A stretch of 64,000 nucleotides of DNA from Sphingomonas prati (GTDB lineage: Bacteria > Pseudomonadota > Alphaproteobacteria > Sphingomonadales > Sphingomonadaceae): positions 248,001-312,000 of the forward strand of contig NZ_BMJP01000002.1 in the NCBI RefSeq assembly GCF_014643515.1, read 5' to 3'. The translations under genes and the position numbers were made by a program. The notes below the pieces were generated by a model. It had not been told where the DNA came from. It saw nothing but the letters and a program-made list of their open reading frames with translations, and did no database searches. Positions 57,037-64,000 of the stretch are shown piece by piece. Numbering within the stretch: position 1 is the first letter of the stretch; each line of letters begins with the position of its first letter.

Positions 57037-57965
57037 GCCCCAAATCCTTCAGCCTGCGCCTCCACGATGCGGTCCGCCAGCCAGTCGATCAGCCGGTCGT
57101 GCGGATCGAACCCGATCACCGCCACCGGATCCGCCACGAAATTGGACAGCGCGTTGACGTCGTAAAACCGTGGCGTCCCGTCGCGGTCGTCGATCATCAC
57201 CTCGACCCCACCGACATCCATCCCCGCCGCCGCCGCGATCCGCTCCGCCGCCGCGATCAGTTCGGGCGCGGGATGCGCCTGCACCACCGACACCGCCGCC
57301 TTGCCCGGCGCGGTCAGGCAGACGTCAGCCGGGCACAGGTCGAACCCGCCGCCGCCATCCACGTCGATCGCATAGAGATATTTGCCGCCCAGCGTCTCGA
57401 TCCGCGTGATCGCGCCGCCCCGCACGGGCACATATTCCTGCACCATCAGCACGCGGTCGATGCTGTTCGGCGCGGTCCCGTCCGCCACCGCGGCGGCAAG
57501 CTCGTCCGCGCTGTCGTACCGCACGATCCCCGCGCCCGACCCGCCGATATTGGCCTTCACCACCACCGGAAAGCGCAGCATCGCCGCCGCCGCGACCAGA
57601 TCGGCCGCGCGGTGCACCACCCGCGTCGCCGGAATGGCGAGGCCGAGCCTCGCGATCAGCGCCAGCTGCCGCGCCTTGTTCGCATCGATGGCCAACACGT
57701 CCGCACCGTTCACCACCCGCGCACCGGCCGCGCGCCACTGCGCCATCAGCGCCTGCGCAAAGAAGATCGGATGCTCCGGCGCGCGCAGGAAGCTCGACAT
57801 CGCGATCCGGTTGAATACCACCGGCGCGGGCGGCCGCATATCGGCCGGATCGAACACCAGCCCATCGGCATGCACCGCGTCGAACGAAATGCCACGCGCC
57901 TCCAGCCCCGCGAACAGCGGCAGGAACCAGGCGGGATGTTCATAAACGATGGTAATATCAGGCAT
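57033..57965 (-). CDS. ATP-grasp ligase, RimK-like, unknown substrate
   Basis: A 310-residue ATP-grasp protein. The central domain starts at DANKARQLALIARLGLAIPATRVV, the ATP loop is FPVVVKANIGGSGAGIVRYD, the hinge VLMVQEYVP, and the metal site GGVEVMIDDRDGTPRFYDVNALSNF. The N-terminal part (ITIVYEHPAWFLPLFAGLEARG) is the pre-ATP-grasp domain. It should join a carboxylate to an amine or thiol using ATP; the substrate is unknown. ATG 57965 is preferred over longer frames into the next gene. It is first in the leftward cluster and overlaps the monooxygenase gene by 4 nt. Confidence 0.85.
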   Translation of the reverse strand: MPDITIVYEHPAWFLPLFAGLEARGISFDAVHADGLVFDPADMRPPAPVVFNRIAMSSFLRAPEHPIFFAQALMAQWRAAGARVVNGADVLAIDANKARQLALIARLGLAIPATRVVHRAADLVAAAAMLRFPVVVKANIGGSGAGIVRYDSADELAAAVADGTAPNSIDRVLMVQEYVPVRGGAITRIETLGGKYLYAIDVDGGGGFDLCPADVCLTAPGKAAVSVVQAHPAPELIAAAERIAAAAGMDVGGVEVMIDDRDGTPRFYDVNALSNFVADPVAVIGFDPHDRLIDWLADRIVEAQAEGFGA

Positions 57966-58048
57966 CACGCCGCTGTAGCCGCCGCCCGTCCGCGCGGCAA
58001 AGCCAGTCTCGCTTGACCGCCGCGAACCGCCGGTTTGCGCGTCCGGGC

Positions 58049-59356
58049 TCATTCCGTCCCCGGCAGGCACTGCGTCTTGTCCGCACGCGGTACCTGCCGG
58101 CAGTTCCAGTGGCTCCGCCCCGCCGGCTCCCCCGGCCGGCGGTGGAACAGGAACGTCGCGGTGCGCAGCGCGGACAGCTTGAACGGCACCGAATCCGCCA
58201 CACGGTCCGGGTCCAGCCAGCCGCCCACCGTACACGCCGGCAGGTCGCGACACACCGCCTGCGCCACCGCGGGATATCCGTCGGCGGGTGCACCGGGCGA
58301 AAGCTCCAGCGCATAATCCGTGCCGCCCGGCGTCCCGAGGCGCAGCACATGCCCCTTCAACGCCGCCGTCGGCACGCCCGGCAACGTCACCGTCGGGCGC
58401 TTCTCGAGATACACCGTCTCGTCCGACGGCATCGCCGGCACGCCGAACGTGGTCAGTCCTTCGGTCATCGTCGGCAGCACCGGCACGCCCGCCGCGGTCG
58501 CCAGTGCGGCTGCACCCGGCACACGCGGATCGACCGCCTCGCCCCCGGCATAGCGCCCGTGGAACGCACCCGGCGTCCCCCAATAGCCGCGCCAGCGGAA
58601 GAACAGATGCGTCTTCACGCGCGACAGCTTGTCCAGCGTCACGCTCCAGTACGGCACGACCCAGTCGGTGTGATAATGGGTCGCATAGCCCACGGACTTG
58701 TCGACATCCCCGGCCAGTGCCTTGGCCGCCACGTCCTCGGCGCGCTTCCACGCCACGTCGGACGGCCGCCGCGCCGCCATCGAACCGTCGCAGGTGAAGC
58801 TGAACTGGCACCCCGTGTGCCGCTCGCTGCCCTGGAACACCACGCCGCACACCGTCTTGGGATAGGCCGGGTGGAGCACGCGATTCAGCACCACCTGCGC
58901 CACCGATCGCTGCCCCACCGGATCGTCGCCCGCCTCGTAATAGACCGCGGTCGCCAGGCACGCGGTGGCCGCGATCCGGTCCACCGGGCTGCCCGCGAAC
59001 TTGAACGGCGGCGCGGGTCGCACCGGGCCGGGCACGAACGGCACCATCGAGTTGATCAGCCGCGCGCGGTCGGGAGTCAGCTGGATCAGCTCCAGCGGCT
59101 CGACCGCCGGCTTCGGAATCGGCGGCACCACCACCGCCGCACGCCCGTCGCCCGCCCGCAGACCCGCCTGCCCGCCCGCTGCGCGCGACGCCGCACGCGG
59201 CCCCGGCCCGCCGGTGCCCACCCCGATCCCCATCAGGATCGCCAGCGCCAGCAGCGCAACCACGCAGCCTGCAAAGATCGCACGGCGGCGCTGCTCGTCG
59301 GTCAGGTGAATTTTCGGCAGGGTCTTCGGCAGTGGCACGCTTGGTCGTTTCCTCAT
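58049..59356 (-). CDS. SleB-type cell wall hydrolase, membrane-anchored
   Basis: A 435-residue protein with a cytoplasmic N-terminus, one transmembrane helix (RRAIFAGCVVALLALAILMGIGV), and a hydrolase_2 (SleB) domain: ATACLATAVYYEAGDDPVGQRSVAQVVLNRV with the catalytic Glu in YYEA, then KTVCGVVFQGSERHTGCQFSFTCDGS. A less conserved C-terminal part with Cys pairs follows. It is likely a lytic transglycosylase-like enzyme acting on peptidoglycan. ATG 59356 is chosen; the TTG at 59371 is less likely. Confidence 0.88.
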   Translation of the reverse strand: MRKRPSVPLPKTLPKIHLTDEQRRRAIFAGCVVALLALAILMGIGVGTGGPGPRAASRAAGGQAGLRAGDGRAAVVVPPIPKPAVEPLELIQLTPDRARLINSMVPFVPGPVRPAPPFKFAGSPVDRIAATACLATAVYYEAGDDPVGQRSVAQVVLNRVLHPAYPKTVCGVVFQGSERHTGCQFSFTCDGSMAARRPSDVAWKRAEDVAAKALAGDVDKSVGYATHYHTDWVVPYWSVTLDKLSRVKTHLFFRWRGYWGTPGAFHGRYAGGEAVDPRVPGAAALATAAGVPVLPTMTEGLTTFGVPAMPSDETVYLEKRPTVTLPGVPTAALKGHVLRLGTPGGTDYALELSPGAPADGYPAVAQAVCRDLPACTVGGWLDPDRVADSVPFKLSALRTATFLFHRRPGEPAGRSHWNCRQVPRADKTQCLPGTE

Positions 59357-59443
59357 CAGTCGCGGCGGCAACGTCCCGCCGCCCGGTTCGTGCCGTCGCC
59401 GTCACGCGACGGAACGGCAGCCGTCGCGAAACGCTCTCCGCTC

Positions 59444-59971
59444 ATGGCGATCTTCTTCACCGCCGATACCCATTTCGGCGACCACCGCACGCTCAATATC
59501 CACCGCCGCCCGTTTCCGGGCGTGGCGGACATGGATGCCGCGCTGATCGCCGCCTGGAACGCCGCGGTCGGCCCGGACGACGAGGTCTGGCACCTCGGCG
59601 ACGTCGCGCGCCGGCTCTCGGACGTCGCCCCACTCCTCGCTCAGCTCAACGGCCGCAAGCACCTGCTCCGCGGCAACAACGACGCCCCGGCCATCGCCGA
59701 CCTCGCGGGCTGGGAGTCCGCCCGCGACTACATCGAACTCGACATCGACGGCACCGCGATCGTCGCCTGCCACTACCCGTTCCGCAGCTGGAACGGCCAA
59801 CACCGCGGCACGCTCAACCTCCACGGCCACAGCCACGGCAAACTCAAACCCTTGCCCCGCCAATATGACGTCGGCGTCGACGCGCAGGGGTTCCGCCCGG
59901 TGACACTGGCGGAGCTCCGCGCGAACCGCCCCTCACGCCCCACCCGTACCCCCGCGGACGCGGGGGTCTAG
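59444..59971 (+). CDS. Metallophosphoesterase with repeat-derived C-terminus
   Basis: A 175-residue calcineurin-like phosphoesterase of the short YfcE-like type. Metal motifs are FTADTHFGDHR, WHLGDVARR, LRGNNDAPA, ACHYPFRSW and LHGHSHGK. The last ten or so residues (PTRTPADAGV) and the stop are encoded by the start of a family A palindromic repeat, so the natural end may have been replaced. Substrate unknown. It starts 87 nt from the divergent SleB gene. Confidence 0.88.
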   Translation: MAIFFTADTHFGDHRTLNIHRRPFPGVADMDAALIAAWNAAVGPDDEVWHLGDVARRLSDVAPLLAQLNGRKHLLRGNNDAPAIADLAGWESARDYIELDIDGTAIVACHYPFRSWNGQHRGTLNLHGHSHGKLKPLPRQYDVGVDAQGFRPVTLAELRANRPSRPTRTPADAGV

Positions 59972-60032
59972 CTCGAACCCTAAAACGACAGCAAAAACGA
60001 AGAAGCTGGATCCCCGCCTCCGCGGGGATACG
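59949..60032. repeat. Palindromic intergenic repeat, family A, copy 2
   Basis: CCCCCGCGGACGCGGGGG followed by TCTAGCT, then GGATCCCCGCCTCCGCGGGG through ATACG (60008-60032). The layout matches 20093-20180 and the arms are more perfect here. Its first part is read as the C-terminus of the upstream phosphoesterase. Confidence 0.8.
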
Positions 60033-60059
60033 ACCCAGGGCCGCTTGGTGACCGATCCT

Positions 60060-60124
60060 GTTCCCCGGCGAAGGCCGGGGCCTAGGTGAAACGCTGCCGT
60101 CTAGCCCCCGGCTTCCGCCGGGGA
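60060..60124. repeat. Palindromic intergenic repeat, family B, copy 2
   Basis: TTCCCCGGCGAAGGCCGGGG followed by CCTAGGTGAAAC, then CCCCGGCTTCCGCCGGGG. It matches 25536-25602 in both arms and spacer. It lies right behind the family A element and may also separate the convergent genes as a terminator. Confidence 0.8.
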
Positions 60125-60133
60125 ACTACAACG

Positions 60134-61069
60134 CTACCCTAACACCTCCGCCAACCGCCGCCCCGAAACCCAGGCGCTCTCAACCCGAGGCCCGCTCAAC
60201 CAATCCCCACACACCCCGATCCCGGTCGCGCGGTCCCACAACGCCTCGCACCCCACGGCCCCCGACCGCGCAAACCGCCAGCGATGCGCGGTTGCCACCA
60301 CCGGCGCCGGCAACGCCACCCCCGCCACCTCGCCAAGCGCCGCCAGCACGGCCGCCTGCACTTCCCCCGCCTCATCCTCCAAATGTACCGCCGACCAGTC
60401 CGCCGTCGCATGCACCGTCCAGGCCTCGACCTCACCCCGCCCCGGCTTCGACGCACCCCGCGCGGCAAAGTCGATGATCCCCGCCCGCCGCACCGGCGCA
60501 TCGCCGATCGGCAGCACCGCATCAAATACCGCCAGCACCGTCCAGCACGGCAGCGACGGCGTCGCCCGCGCCTGCGCCGCAAAGGCCGGCACCCACGGCT
60601 CGACCAGCGCCGGAACCTGCTCCGCCGGCACCGCGATCACGACAGCCTCGAACCCGCCATGCACCGCATCGCCCGCCTGCAGGTCCCAGCCATCCACGCG
60701 CCACGCGATCGCATCGATCCGCGTGCCCCAGCGCACGTCGCCCGCATCCGCCATCGCGCGCAGCGGCGCGTTCATCGCCGGCGTACCGACCCACGCATCG
60801 TCCCCCATCGCGGGCCAGCGCGCTACGACGCCGGTCGCCTCCCAATGCGCCACCCGCGCCGCGAAATCCGGATCGCGCAACGTGAAATATTGCGCGCCCA
60901 TGTCGCACGTCACCTGGCCCAGCGGCGTGTCCAGTCGCCGCGTCGCCATCCGCCCGCCCGGCCCGCGCCCCTTGTCGAACAGCGTCACCTGGTGCCCGCC
61001 CGCCACCAGCCGCTCCGCACAGGACAGCCCCGCCATCCCGGCCCCGATGATCGCCACCCGCATGCTCAT
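60134..61069 (-). CDS. FAD-dependent oxidoreductase, renalase-like
   Basis: A 311-residue flavoprotein. The dinucleotide-binding motif MRVAIIGAGMAGLSCAERLVAGG and FDKGRGPGGRMATRRLD mark the renalase/amine-oxidase-like group, with DMGAQYFTLRDPDFAARV typical of bacterial renalases. The C-terminal flavin contact is ATGIGVCGDWLSGPRVESAWVSGRRLA. Bacterial renalases oxidise isomeric dihydro-NAD(P) forms; that role is likely but unproven. It is divergent from the DCC protein gene. Confidence 0.88.
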   Translation of the reverse strand: MSMRVAIIGAGMAGLSCAERLVAGGHQVTLFDKGRGPGGRMATRRLDTPLGQVTCDMGAQYFTLRDPDFAARVAHWEATGVVARWPAMGDDAWVGTPAMNAPLRAMADAGDVRWGTRIDAIAWRVDGWDLQAGDAVHGGFEAVVIAVPAEQVPALVEPWVPAFAAQARATPSLPCWTVLAVFDAVLPIGDAPVRRAGIIDFAARGASKPGRGEVEAWTVHATADWSAVHLEDEAGEVQAAVLAALGEVAGVALPAPVVATAHRWRFARSGAVGCEALWDRATGIGVCGDWLSGPRVESAWVSGRRLAEVLG

Positions 61070-61142
61070 GCCCTCTCACGCCCAGGGTCGCGCCCGGGCT
61101 TTTCCTGCTGTCCCCGCTGGCATAGCGGCGCCCGCGCGCCAT

Positions 61143-61505
61143 ATGAAGGGCATGACGACACTGACGGTCTGGTTCGATGGCGGTTGCCCGCTCTGTCTGC
61201 GCGAAATCGCGCTGATGCGCCGGCTGGACCGCGCCCGCGCGATCCATTTCGTCGACGCGACGTCGGATGACACGTCCTGCCCCATCGATCGCGGCGCCTT
61301 GCTCGCGCGCTTCCACGCGCGGGAAGACGGCGTCCTGCTGTCCGGTGCCGCCGCCTTCGCCGCGATGTGGCGCGCCATCCCGCTGCTCCGCCCGCTCGGT
61401 CTGGCCGCACGCAACCCGCGCGTCCTGGCGCTGCTCGAACGCGGCTACATCCGCTTCCTGCGCGTTCGGCCGAAGTTACAGGCGCTCGCCCGCCGTCGCG
61501 GCTGA
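61143..61505 (+). CDS. DCC-family (DUF393) thiol-disulfide oxidoreductase-like protein
   Basis: A 120-residue protein with the DUF393 hallmark DGGCPLCLREIALMRRLD (Asp-x2-Cys-Pro-x-Cys) at the N-terminus, a thioredoxin-like redox site. The usual C-terminal segment GAAAFAAMWRAIPLLRPLG is present. Its partner is unknown. The start may be 61143 or the ATG at 61152. Confidence 0.85.
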   Translation: MKGMTTLTVWFDGGCPLCLREIALMRRLDRARAIHFVDATSDDTSCPIDRGALLARFHAREDGVLLSGAAAFAAMWRAIPLLRPLGLAARNPRVLALLERGYIRFLRVRPKLQALARRRG

Positions 61506-61537
61506 CCCTCCCCCCACATCATGATCGGAACACCCCC

Positions 61538-62386
61538 ATGACCGCAGCAGAAACCCCCGTCTGGTTCATTTCCGGCTGTTCCACCGGGTTCGGCCGCGCG
61601 CTGGCGGAGGCCGTGCTGGCCAAGGGCTGGCGCGTCGTCGCCACTGCGCGCGATGCGGACCGCGTCGCCGACATCGTCGCGATCGATCCGAACCGCGCGC
61701 TCGGCCTGTCGCTCGACGTCACGATCGGCAACGAAGTTACCGCCGCCGTCGCCGCTGCGGAGGATCGCTTCGGCCGCATCGACGTGCTCGTGAATAACGC
61801 CGGCTACGGCTACCAGGCCGCGATCGAGGAGGGCGACGACGTCGAGATCCGCGCGCAGTTCGACGCCAACGTCTTCGGCCTGTTCGCACTCACCCGCGCC
61901 GTCCTGCCCGGCATGCGCATCCGCCACGCCGGCCACATCATCAACATCACGTCGGTCGCCGGCATGGTCGGCTTCCCGGGCTCGGGCTACTACGCCGCCT
62001 CCAAGCACGCGGTCGAAGGCTTCTCGGACGCGCTGCGGACCGAGGTCGCGCCGCTCGGCATCGCCGTCACCTGCGTCGAACCCGGCCCGTTCCGCACCGA
62101 CTGGGCCGGCCGCTCGCTGAAGCAGACGCCCAACGTCATCGTCGACTATGCCGAAACCGCCGGCGCACGCATGACGAACACCGCGGGCATCAGCGGCACG
62201 CAGGCCGGCGACCCGGTCCGCGCCGCCGACGCGATGATCGCGCTGACCGAACAGGCGGACGCCCCCCGCCACCTCGTGCTCGGCAAATGGGGCTATGACG
62301 CGGTCGTGAAGGCTCTGCATGAGCGCCTCGCGGAGATCGAGGCCGCCCGCGACACCGCGCTCGCCGCCGACTTCCCGGAGGCGTGA
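61538..62386 (+). CDS. SDR-family oxidoreductase
   Basis: A 282-residue SDR. It has FISGCSTGFGRALAEAVL for cofactor binding, VLVNNAGYGYQAAIEEGDDVE, the catalytic Ser in NITSVAGMVGFPGSG, and YYAASKHAVEGF (Tyr-x3-Lys). The ATARD after the second strand suggests NADP(H). The pattern is typical of the subgroup that uses the STG..G..A motif instead of TGxxxGIG. Substrate unknown. It stands alone between the DCC gene and the hydrolase gene. Confidence 0.92.
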   Translation: MTAAETPVWFISGCSTGFGRALAEAVLAKGWRVVATARDADRVADIVAIDPNRALGLSLDVTIGNEVTAAVAAAEDRFGRIDVLVNNAGYGYQAAIEEGDDVEIRAQFDANVFGLFALTRAVLPGMRIRHAGHIINITSVAGMVGFPGSGYYAASKHAVEGFSDALRTEVAPLGIAVTCVEPGPFRTDWAGRSLKQTPNVIVDYAETAGARMTNTAGISGTQAGDPVRAADAMIALTEQADAPRHLVLGKWGYDAVVKALHERLAEIEAARDTALAADFPEA

Positions 62387-62495
62387 CCGGCCCACCCGCT
62401 GCCCTCACCGGCCGCGGGCGTTATCGTTGGACAGTGACGGGTCTTTGTAGTTCCTTGGGCGCTTGCCCTGACCGGACCGCGAGGACCCGCCCCAC

Positions 62496-64000
62496 ATGCG
62501 CTTCAAATCGTTCGACCTCGTCGCCGCCGCCCTGCTGCTCGGCACCGCACTCGCCCCCGCCGCCGCTGCGCAGATCGAGTCGAAGGTTGCTACGGTCGCG
62601 GCGATCCCGCCCGGCGGCGATGTGCCCAAGACGTTCGTGCCGGTCCGCACCGGCTACGATTATGTGAAGCGCACCGTCATGATCCCGATGCGCGACGGGG
62701 TGAAGCTGCACACCGTCATCCTCGTCCCCAACGCGGTCAAGCGCGGCCCGATCATGCTCGATCGCACGCCTTATGATGCGGACCGGATGCTCGCCCGTGG
62801 CGGCGGTGGTCCGCTGATCGAACAGAATCTGTCGCCCGCCTATGCCGAACTGGCGCGCGCCGGCTACATCATCGTCGGGCAGGACGTCCGCGGCAAGGAC
62901 GGGTCGGGCGGCGACTATGTCATGAACCGCCCGTTGCGGGGTCCGCTCAACCCGACCAAGGTCGATCACGCGACCGACGCCTACGACACGATCGACTGGC
63001 TGGTGAAGCACGTCCCCGAATCGAACGGCCGGGTCGGCACGATCGGCACCAGCTATGACGGCTTCACCGCGCTGATGAGCCTCATCAACCCGCACCCGGC
63101 ATTGAAGGCGTCCGTCCCGATCAACCCGATGGTCGATGTGTGGAAGGGCGACGACTGGTTCCACAACGGCGCCTTCCGCCAGGAAATGATGAGCTACGTC
63201 TACAAGCAGACCGCGACCAAGGGGTCCGACCTCGAATGGTACAGCACGCGCTACGACGATTATGACACGTTCATGGCCTACGGCTCGCCCGCCGCCTACG
63301 GCCGCGCGATGAAGATGGAGCAGCTTCCCTTCTGGAACCGCATCCTCCAGCATCCGGCCTATGACGCCTTCTGGCAGGAACAGGCGGTCGACAAGCTGCT
63401 CGCCAAGGCACCGCTCACCGTCCCCACGCTGTTCGTCGACAGCCTGTGGGATCAGGAGGATATCTACGGCGCGCCCGCCGCTTTTGCCGCGACGAAGGCA
63501 CGGTCAAACGGCAACGCCCACCTCGTGCTCGGGCCGTGGCACCACGGTCAGGGCAATGGCGACGCCACGCGGCTCGGCGCGATCGAATTCGGGTCGGACA
63601 CCGGCAAGGCGTTCCGCCGCGACGTGATGATCCCGTTCCTCGACAGCAAGCTGAAGGAAGGCGCGCCCGCCGCCGACATCGCGCCCGTCACCGCGTACGA
63701 GACCGGCACCAACCGCTGGACCCGCCACGCAGACTGGCCGCTCGCCTGCACCACCGGCTGCGCCACCGGCATGACGCCGATGTATCTGACCGCGAACAGC
63801 GGCCTGACGCTCGGCACCGCGCCCGCCGCGACCGCCGCGGCCTACGACGAATATATCTCCGACCCGGCCAAGCCGGTCACCTATCGTCAGCGCCCGAACA
63901 TCTCGCCCTGGGCGACGGGCTCCACCTGGCGGCAATGGCTGGTCGACGATCAGCGGTTCGCCGCCGGCCGGTCGGACGTGCTGACCTACTCCACCCCCGT
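62496..64000 (+). CDS. CocE/NonD-family hydrolase, alpha-amino acid ester hydrolase-like, cut by window end
   Basis: At least 501 residues with signal peptide (DLVAAALLLGTALAPAAAAQ). The nucleophile Ser 186 lies in GTSYDGF, the Asp about residue 319 in SLWDQEDIYG, and the His about 349-350 in GPWHHGQG. The context DYVMNRPLRG, HATDAYDTIDWLV, and INPMVDVWKGDDWFHNGAFRQE follows alpha-amino acid ester hydrolases of Xanthomonas/Acetobacter, which cleave beta-lactam side-chain esters and amides and other alpha-amino acyl esters. The C-terminal jelly-roll domain continues outside the window. Likely periplasmic; natural substrate unknown. Confidence 0.9.
   Translation, partial: MRFKSFDLVAAALLLGTALAPAAAAQIESKVATVAAIPPGGDVPKTFVPVRTGYDYVKRTVMIPMRDGVKLHTVILVPNAVKRGPIMLDRTPYDADRMLARGGGGPLIEQNLSPAYAELARAGYIIVGQDVRGKDGSGGDYVMNRPLRGPLNPTKVDHATDAYDTIDWLVKHVPESNGRVGTIGTSYDGFTALMSLINPHPALKASVPINPMVDVWKGDDWFHNGAFRQEMMSYVYKQTATKGSDLEWYSTRYDDYDTFMAYGSPAAYGRAMKMEQLPFWNRILQHPAYDAFWQEQAVDKLLAKAPLTVPTLFVDSLWDQEDIYGAPAAFAATKARSNGNAHLVLGPWHHGQGNGDATRLGAIEFGSDTGKAFRRDVMIPFLDSKLKEGAPAADIAPVTAYETGTNRWTRHADWPLACTTGCATGMTPMYLTANSGLTLGTAPAATAAAYDEYISDPAKPVTYRQRPNISPWATGSTWRQWLVDDQRFAAGRSDVLTYSTP

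Noticed and set aside
36467-60124. Repeats considered as CRISPR or transposon ends
   Set aside because: The copies are isolated palindromes hundreds to thousands of bases apart with no spacers, no cas genes and no transposase; they fit REP-like elements.

Overview
This is a GC-rich window whose gene content points to a sphingomonad alphaproteobacterium (Sphingomonas or a close relative). The indicators are a class I (archaeal-type) lysyl-tRNA synthetase, a COQ9 homologue, tandem RcnB-like secreted proteins, a PaoABC aldehyde oxidoreductase, RcnB/DUF885/M61-type exported proteins, and several families of short intergenic palindromes. No rRNA, tRNA, CRISPR array, phage or insertion-sequence gene is visible. 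The assignment rests on family resemblance read by eye, not on a database search.

Layout. (1) 1-10.3 kb is an accessory redox region: a cut-off SDR dehydrogenase with a double palindromic operator, a crotonase with a divergent HxlR regulator, paoABC with a divergent LysR regulator, a second SDR, and a TetR regulator divergent from a saccharopine-dehydrogenase-like protein. Three of the divergent or upstream regions carry clear palindromes. (2) 10.3-25.5 kb: M61 peptidase, ssb, feoAB with a Fur-box-like site, coq9, an Old Yellow Enzyme, a cupredoxin-like protein, a ribD-ribE-ribH operon, gltX-nadE, prs and a hisN-like phosphatase. (3) 25.6-34.5 kb: AsmA protein, rpmI-rplT with a textbook terminator, a frameshifted methyltransferase, an FKBP isomerase, rpsU, a dienoyl-CoA-isomerase-like crotonase divergent from an orphan [2Fe-2S] subunit, and two RcnB-like genes. 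(4) 34.5-48.5 kb: DUF885 peptidase, lysK, a DinG-type helicase, a SixA-type phosphatase, pdeM, a CHAP protein, and pheS-pheT with an unusual insertion in pheS. (5) 48.5-64 kb: metX-metW, hisC-tyrC, a six-gene leftward cluster (ATP-grasp, flavin monooxygenase, metNIQ-type transporter, FAH hydrolase), SleB hydrolase, metallophosphoesterase, a renalase-like oxidoreductase, DCC protein, SDR, and a cut-off alpha-amino-acid-ester-hydrolase-like enzyme.

How genes work together. The tightest unit without an obvious textbook function is 52.56-57.97 kb. An ATP-grasp ligase, an SsuD/SfnG-like flavin monooxygenase and MetN/MetI overlap by 4 nt at each junction, followed by MetQ and a fumarylacetoacetate-hydrolase-family enzyme. 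I read this as a candidate uptake-and-cleavage pathway for an organosulfur or amide-conjugated compound; the function is inference. Other coherent units are riboflavin synthesis, methionine synthesis (metX-metW), iron uptake (feoAB), the molybdenum aldehyde oxidoreductase (paoABC) and the Phe-tRNA synthetase.

Structural oddities. These include a 52-bp repeat in two inverted, near-identical copies about 6.8 kb apart around lysK/dinG, a 28-bp inverted repeat inside the metNIQ cluster, a 40-bp near-perfect hairpin between metX and hisC, a palindrome-rich in-frame insertion of about 30 codons in pheS, a protein C-terminus and stop codon made from a repeat element (metallophosphoesterase at 59.4 kb), and a methyltransferase gene broken by two apparent single-base losses.
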